From: Eudromia elegans
Taxonomy: Eukaryota; Chordata; Aves; Tinamiformes; Tinamidae
DNA length: 64,000 nt
Direction of reading: 5' to 3'
Assembly: GCA_003342815.1 (NCBI GenBank)
Contig: PTEX01000147.1
Coordinates: 248,001-312,000, forward strand
The notes below the pieces were generated by a model, which worked only from the letters and a program-made list of their open reading frames with translations, was not told the DNA's origin and did no database searches. Numbering within the stretch: position 1 is the first letter of the stretch; each line of letters starts with the position of its first letter. Shown here piece by piece: positions 58,216-64,000 of the stretch. Made by a program: the position numbers and the translations under genes.

Positions 58216-60215
58216 CTTGAGGGAGGGAGGGCAGAGACAGGCGTGTAAATGATCCCTGGAAATACGAATAATGACGAGCGCGGACGGGCCCGACAGCAGC
58301 TGAGGACTGCTGAAACACCTCGCGGCCAGCCCCAATGCAGCAGGCTGCTGCGCGCCAAGGCCTGGGCTGCTCTGTGAGCACCGCATTAACCGAGGCCGCA
58401 GGAGGTGCCGTGAGGCGTGAGCCCAGCCCCGGGCTGGTACCGTGCGAGGGACCCCCACAGCCGACATGAGCCCGAAGGAGGAGCCCGGGCTGAGTCCANG
58501 CGGCCGCACGAGGCACCGGCGGGACGCGGTCACCGCGGCCGCTCCCGCCTTTCCAGCTCTGCTCCCACCGGGACACGTGTCACACATGGGGATCCTGCAG
58601 CTGCTATTCCCGTGAGGCCCCGGAGGGAGCAGCCTTGTGCACCACCAGCTGTGAATGCCACCAAGGCACACTGCCTGCGCCGTGGTTCTTGCCTTTCGTT
58701 TACTCACAGAACCACAGGCGTTCCTCTGCTGGGGTGGATATAAACCCAGGAACGCACCGGTCACTGCTTAGCTGCAGCTCAGCCTTGGCGTGTGTGTCCC
58801 AGTGAGGCAGCTGCCTCCAGGCCGGGCCACAGCCTGCAATGACTGCATGTACTTGAAGAGCATCATCGCTGATCTGCACGTAGGGCTCTGAGAGCGCAAA
58901 CCTTGCTCAGGCACCTCCTTGGGAGCCAGGATGGGTCACCCAGGGAATCCGATGGGATGAGAAGAGTCCACACCAGGTTTAGGAGAAGCTGATTCGCATT
59001 TCACATCACCATCGCTCCCTTTTTATTATTGTTACCCTCATAAATAAAAAACCCCACAGTTCTAACTCTGAAAACAGCTCCCTGAATAGCTCAACCTCCT
59101 ACACTGCCTGAATGAAATATTTGTTATTCCTCTCTTATTTTATACTATTCTAAAAAAAAAAGAAAAAAAAAATCACATTTGACAAAAGCCAAACAAATCT
59201 GTTGTTTGGGACAAATAGGAGCTTTATCCAGAGTAATGAGCCAGCAGAGCAGGCAATAATGGCAGAAACTCACAGCTGTCCAAGTAAAAATTCCCCTCCT
59301 TCTCCACAACCCCAATTACCATGTGGGAGTGTGAATTATTTTAGTCCAGCTGGGGAATCAAATGTTTAGCATCAGATATTAACTAAGGCACCATACTCCA
59401 AGATGTGACACCTAAGAAAACAGAGGAGGGACCATGAGCTCAGGGTGCAACAAGGAGCAACGTGGCCCTGCCCAGCTCCTCTTCTGGCTCCACAAGGTGA
59501 TCCAAACCATTTGGCCTCTGTTTCCCATTGATGCTGTGACATAAAAATTCTCCATCGTTTCCCAGGGAATCACACTCAACTGGAAGACTTGGGGAAGACA
59601 CTCGGATCCATGAATGAATGCTGTTAGCAAGAACCCGAGCTGTGCAGGCCTCTCCTGGAGACACCTGCAGCCCGGGCCTTGAGCTGGGGCCACCATGGCA
59701 CCGAGGCACGGCTGGGCCTCTGGGACCCCGCGGGGGGCAGAGCCCCACCCTGGCTCCTACCTTCTCAATTTTTTCGTCGAGCATCCTGAAGAATTCCTGC
59801 TGGCTTTCCGAGATGTGCATGCTGCAAAGCAGAGGAGGAGCATCAGTGTCTGCGGGCACTGGGCTTGAGCTTAGTCATATTTGCAACACGGCCTAAGTTT
59901 TTGTTTTAAAATAACAGCCATTCAGCAAGGGTAAACAGCCCTAGAAAGGTGCTGCATTATTCACCTATTTATTTTTACTCTTCAAGCAAAATTGGCCTTT
60001 CCCAGGAAATGCCCCCAATCTCTCCCTACTAGGGTTAGCTGTGTTACAGTTTTGAGATTATAAACCTTAAATAAATAAATAAAATCCCTGCACATTAAAA
60101 AAAAAATTGCATGTAAAAAGAAAAAAATTCAAACTTACTTTGCTCGGGGTTGATGTACTAATCCTGGGATCTCTTTGTTAGACTTGAGTCTTACGTTTGA
60201 ACTGGCACTTTTTTC
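58177..60215 (-). CDS. C1orf21: C1orf21 homologue, last three coding exons (partial)
   Basis: Small conserved vertebrate protein of unknown function (121 residues in human, from memory; also called PIG13). Exons on the minus strand: 60139-60215, 59761-59821 and 58177-58215. Phases join to EKSASSNVRLKSNKEIPG, LVHQPRA, N, MHISESQQEFFRMLDEKIEK and GRDYCSEEEDVT, matching the C-terminal half of human C1orf21 almost residue for residue (final IT becomes VT). The N-terminal exons with the MGC... start are not seen up to 64000; mammalian introns in this gene are very long. Its position next to EDEM3, convergent, also agrees with human synteny. Confidence 0.95.
58216..59760 (-). other. C1orf21: C1orf21 last intron
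   Basis: The GC-rich part next to the last exon has one N at 58499. The part from 58.9 to 59.4 kb is AT-rich with an A-rich run near 59150-59172. No exon or named repeat was found. Confidence 0.8.
59761..59821 (-). CDS. C1orf21: C1orf21 penultimate coding exon
   Basis: Reverse-strand acceptor cctctgctttgcag, one base completing Asn, then MHISESQQEFFRMLDEKIEK in 20 codons and donor gtagga. The 317-base intron before it (59822-60138) has nothing assigned. Confidence 0.96.
60139..60215 (-). CDS. C1orf21: C1orf21 antepenultimate coding exon
   Basis: Reverse-strand acceptor gtgtgtttcag, 25 codons reading EKSASSNVRLKSNKEIPGLV and HQPRA plus 2 bases of Asn, donor gtaagt. Confidence 0.96.
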
Positions 60216-63200
60216 CTGAAACACACAAAAAAAATTCCCCACAACACGGGCACCATGAGCGGTTACGGTTCATCTCCCCTCGGGCACGTCTGCCTGTCTG
60301 CTGTGAGACACCCACCATGAGACACCCACCCCGAGACACCCACCATGACACCCCCCCGCCCCAAGACACCCGCATCGGTGCCGGGGATGACGTCGTGCGG
60401 GAGCCACCACCAAAACCCGCCACCGGAGCCTCCTCGGCCATGCCCATGGGAAGGGTCTCCCGGTGCCGGCCGGAAGCCCCCGCGGGGAGAGGAGGCGGCC
60501 ACCCTTCCAAGCCCTCCCTGTGTGTTGCATTACTGCAGAGGCCGCCCCAGCTCCAATCCTGCGCTGAAGAAGCATCTCCTGCATAGGGACAGCCAGGAGG
60601 CCTCAAGGAAACAACCCGTTTTCGCACTGTCTCCTTGCAGCAGGTCCCATAACGGAGCCTGGAGGATCAGTGGGATGGGAAGTTGCCGCCCTTGCTCCGG
60701 AGGACGGGAATGAGTTTCCTGACAGCTCCACTCGCTGGATGACCAAGGCCTAGTGCTAATGAGGGGTGAGGAGACACCTGACAAGGACGTTCTCATCACA
60801 GTCATGGGAAGGGCCGTCAAAAAAAGAGCCTTTATTGAAAGCAAGGCCGTGGGGGATACAAACACCCATGGCCTCTTTCTACGGCTGGTCCCAGGACAAG
60901 CCACATGGGACTCATGTGGGAAGCCACCTACCACCAGCTCGTGTGTCCCATCTACCTCAGCACCCCAAACCAAGGAGAACAGCCCCCGAAACGCAAATCT
61001 TTCTTATCAGGAGCGAGAAAAGGAAACGGAAGCGAGTGCTATCAGCAGACAAGGCTGTTGCTGACGCCAGCACAGATCACACGCTGATCTGGATGGAGCT
61101 CGAGGGCAGGGCTGGTAATAAATCAGGGTGTTCAATGGGCCATTTTAAGCATCGCTCTTCCGGTCTCAGGCCAAGTTTTCCTCAACTGGGAAAAAAGGAT
61201 CTGCCCCAGTGTCTTGCCCTATGAAGTATCCTCCCAGTGCCTCAAAGACCAGTCTTAACAAACGGGCAGCTGACCAACATCAGTGCGTGGGGCTGCGGGC
61301 TTCACGCCACACAACTCCTCAATCCCTCAAATGTCTCCCAATGGGTAGGCTGCATCCTGGAAAAAGACAGGGCTCCATCTCTCAGCCTGCCCAGGACTTT
61401 GGGAAACTCCCCCGCTGCAAGATGAACACAAGGGACCTGCAGACACTGCACCGGGGTGGCCGCGTGCCCCCAGGCAGCTCCCCGCGCGCTCCGCAGTGCA
61501 GCCCCAGGCAGCTGCGCGGACACGCGGGAGGCAGAAACACCGGGACTAAAGGGATGCTGTGGAAGAGGAGCGATTTGGCCAGAGCACCCTGAGCACCAGC
61601 CAAACGCAGAGCTGTCGCCCTCTCTCCTGGACAGGCTTCTCTGGAGGTGTTTCCACAGGCCAGCAGCTCCGCAGCCCCCAGCGCAGTGACGTGAGGCGCG
61701 ATCATAGAGGTGCACGAGTGCGTGTTGGGCTGAAAGGAAGGAGAACTGGGATGCTAACCAAGGAGTCGGCCTTTCCAAAGGCTTTCAAGCAGTGATTGTG
61801 AGACCAACACCAACACAATGCTTAAAGGATCCCAACAAACATGAAAAACCCAGAAACTGGAATTTGATAAAATATAGTTCACGCTTGGCAGAGCTACTGG
61901 CGTGCAAGCTTTGATGGGGAACATCCCCAAAGAACAACAACAGGCACAGAAATGGAAAAAGAGGAGCCAGTCTGGAAGCTGCTTTGGCTTGGCTTGGTTT
62001 ATGCTGCTTTAAACATCTGAGTTTTCTGGCTCCTTGGGCTCCTGAAAGAGCAGCCAGGATGAGAAAATGAACATTGTGACCAAGATAAAGCCAAAAAACC
62101 AAATCTGCAGCATTGGACACGGTACATGAAATTTCACTCCTGTGCAGAGCAAGGGAGATGTCCAAAGGTGAAGCTGGATTCCTTAGGGCATGCAGCATTA
62201 GGGCTTAAACTAAAAAATATCCAGCAATGCTCAAGAAAAATGCTGTGAGCAGAGAGAAGAACTGCTCTGCTCTCTAAGTCTGGGTTATATTATATATCCT
62301 TAATAACTTTTGTGCATCAGAGTGTTTGGAAGTTTTATCTAGTGAATGAAAAGATGTAGACAAAATTTTTGCCCACCCAAATGACAGAGAAAATTAAAAC
62401 CTTTGTTACAGAAGACTTACAAATCAGTGCGACCCTCAGGGAACCTTTCCAGGTTACGTTTGGCCCTGCTTTAGGTTGCAGTTAGCAATGAAAAGCACAA
62501 GCCTTGTTCTTCTGGAGGTATCTCACTCTCCTGGATCCTACAAAGCCCTCAGGTAACAAGACCTGGCTCAGAATTAACTTCCTGCTTATTCAGCCAGCAT
62601 TGGTAATATATCTCCCTCAACAAGCTTTTACAGAAATATATTTACAATAAATGACAAATTATGCCATGCCCTCCAATTTTTCATGCCTGTCTCCTGAAGG
62701 CAGCTCTCCTCCAAGAGCGATAATGTGGAATGAGCTCGCAGTGGGATTGCAGGAGGCCCGTGAAACATTTATATCCAGGCATAAGTGGCGTAGATGGTCT
62801 TAAAAGTAACTTGGAGTATTATGCAGCCCATCAGGGCATGTATCCATTAGGTTTTGCTTTAAAAAAAATTTTTTTTTGCAAAGCCATTTTGCATTCCATG
62901 CAAGTCGGTCTCATTGGGACGATACTTCTGCCTCTTGCTCAACACCTGAGATTTCTGGAGGACGGCAGCCCTTCCCCTCCGTTCAGCTATTGCTGTGCCG
63001 GGAAGGGTTGGTCACTCGCTGCCCGTACGCGGGTGGCTAGTGCGGAAGGCAGGGACACGATGCGGAGCCCTCCGCGTGCACACGCTGCCGGCGACGGGCA
63101 GAGCAAACACGGTCACGCACGACCCGGACGGCAGCAGACCCGCAGGCAGCTCGCCGTCCCCAGCACCGCCCACGGGGAGGAGGATTAACACCGTCCCCGA

Positions 63201-64000
63201 AACGTATTCTCCACTCTGCTGCGTTTTGCTTTCGCTCTTGTTAATTCTCCAGTTTGCACAAAGCATAAGATTTAAGACCCAAGAGCCGGAAGTTGCAGGT
63301 CTTGCTATGTAGCAAATTTCACTGAGTGTTGCTAAAACGTTGCTTTTAAAGGACATAACAATTTGATTATTATTAAGGATGACATATGCACTATGACACA
63401 TGAAAAATATTATGGCTGCAGGAGGAATTTTAACTGATTCATGCATTTTTTAGAATGTTTTATTGTTTTGTTTAGATGTTGTCTTTGAATTTATGGCAGC
63501 AAACTTGGAAAAAAATCCTTACTTCATGAAAAATACAGTAGCCTGATTATTTATGAGGTGCCTAGCCCATCCATAAATTTTGTGTAGACTATGGAAACGA
63601 ATTCATTTGTCATTAATACTGAGAACAGATATGATATATATCATAATGAAAGACAATTGCAAGGGTTTCCAATACTTTAAACCATGCAAAAACCCGGCCT
63701 CCACTCCTCATATGTTTATCTCCCATAGGTTCCCTGCAAAACTTGCATCTCCTCAGCAGAAATGTGAACCACCAAAGCAAACACCTACTATCAAGGATGA
63801 ATAAAATTGGCTTTGGCTGCTAGAAATGCTGCTGATCAGGGGGAGATTTCCAGTCCCACTACCGAGTGAAGAACTACCTTAAAATCCACCAAGACACAGA
63901 ACTGGAGGTACTGACACCCAACACATATTTAAGAAACACTAAATTACGATGTGCCTGATCCCTCATCCCCAAAGACAACAAAATGAAGCACCAGTATCGC
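60216..64000 (-). other. C1orf21: C1orf21 intron sequence (to window edge)
   Basis: No upstream C1orf21 exon is recognisable. A degenerate minisatellite (gagacacccaccatga-like units) lies at about 60305-60370. GC-rich patches are near 60.25-60.5, 61.44-61.72 and 63.03-63.18 kb. Open frames here look fortuitous. Confidence 0.75.
60305..60370. repeat. degenerate minisatellite, ~16-bp unit
   Basis: Repeats of gagacacccaccatga and variants, about four copies, ending in a C-rich stretch. Confidence 0.8.

Noticed and set aside
60178..60627. 149-codon minus-strand frame over the C1orf21 exon at 60139-60215
   Set aside because: It is a different reading frame from the spliced C1orf21 exon and runs into the minisatellite; the family match fixes the other frame.
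1..64000. Search for tRNA, rRNA, snRNA, CRISPR array, phage or retroviral genes
   Set aside because: Nothing with convincing motifs was seen on either strand by eye; a tRNAscan-SE/Rfam/RepeatMasker run would be decisive.

Overview
This window is vertebrate nuclear DNA, most likely from a bird. Its coding exons are short and interrupted by introns with canonical GT/AG sites. It carries remnants of CR1-type LINEs and one MIR-like fragment. The gene order NIBAN1 - EDEM3 - C1orf21 (the last convergent) matches, from memory, human 1q25 and its bird counterpart. It is a draft assembly: there is one 835-base N gap at 48006-48840 and single Ns at 3414, 33098, 42374, 57332 and 58499. I saw no rRNA, tRNA, CRISPR array, prokaryotic operon or intact mobile element.

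Layout. (1) 1-26.9 kb, + strand: the 3' part of NIBAN1 (FAM129A), 11 exons with continuous phase ending at a stop at 25034, then a 3'UTR with several poly(A) signals, the last at 26857. The first intron after 1638 is 10.7 kb. The last exon encodes a long acidic tail containing six diverged copies of a ~30-residue repeat. (2) 26.95-27.76 kb: a CpG-rich promoter with an inverted pair of ZNF143/THAP11-type motifs and two CACGTG boxes. (3) 27515-52351, + strand: the complete EDEM3 coding sequence in 20 exons, 933 residues, with a signal sequence, GH47 mannosidase domain, protease-associated domain and C-terminal KDEL. Its 3'UTR runs to about 55.58 kb and ends in a cluster of Pumilio-type sites. 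(4) 55.6-57.47 kb: intergenic, no supported gene. (5) 57.48-64 kb, - strand: the last three coding exons and 3'UTR of the C1orf21 homologue. The rest of the gene lies beyond the right edge.

EDEM3 trims mannose from misfolded glycoproteins in the ER. NIBAN1 is a cytoplasmic protein induced by ER and other stress. The two are head to tail, with about 0.65 kb between the last NIBAN1 poly(A) signal and the EDEM3 start codon. C1orf21 has no established function. The most interesting items are a frame-preserving 48-nt candidate cassette exon in EDEM3 (51425-51472), the NIBAN1 tail repeat, an octanucleotide array abutting the exon 17 acceptor of EDEM3, the paired ZNF143 motifs with a small uORF, and the terminal Pumilio cluster. 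I found no wholly new system. Exon boundaries come from reading splice sites and phases and from remembered family sequences; no database search was run.
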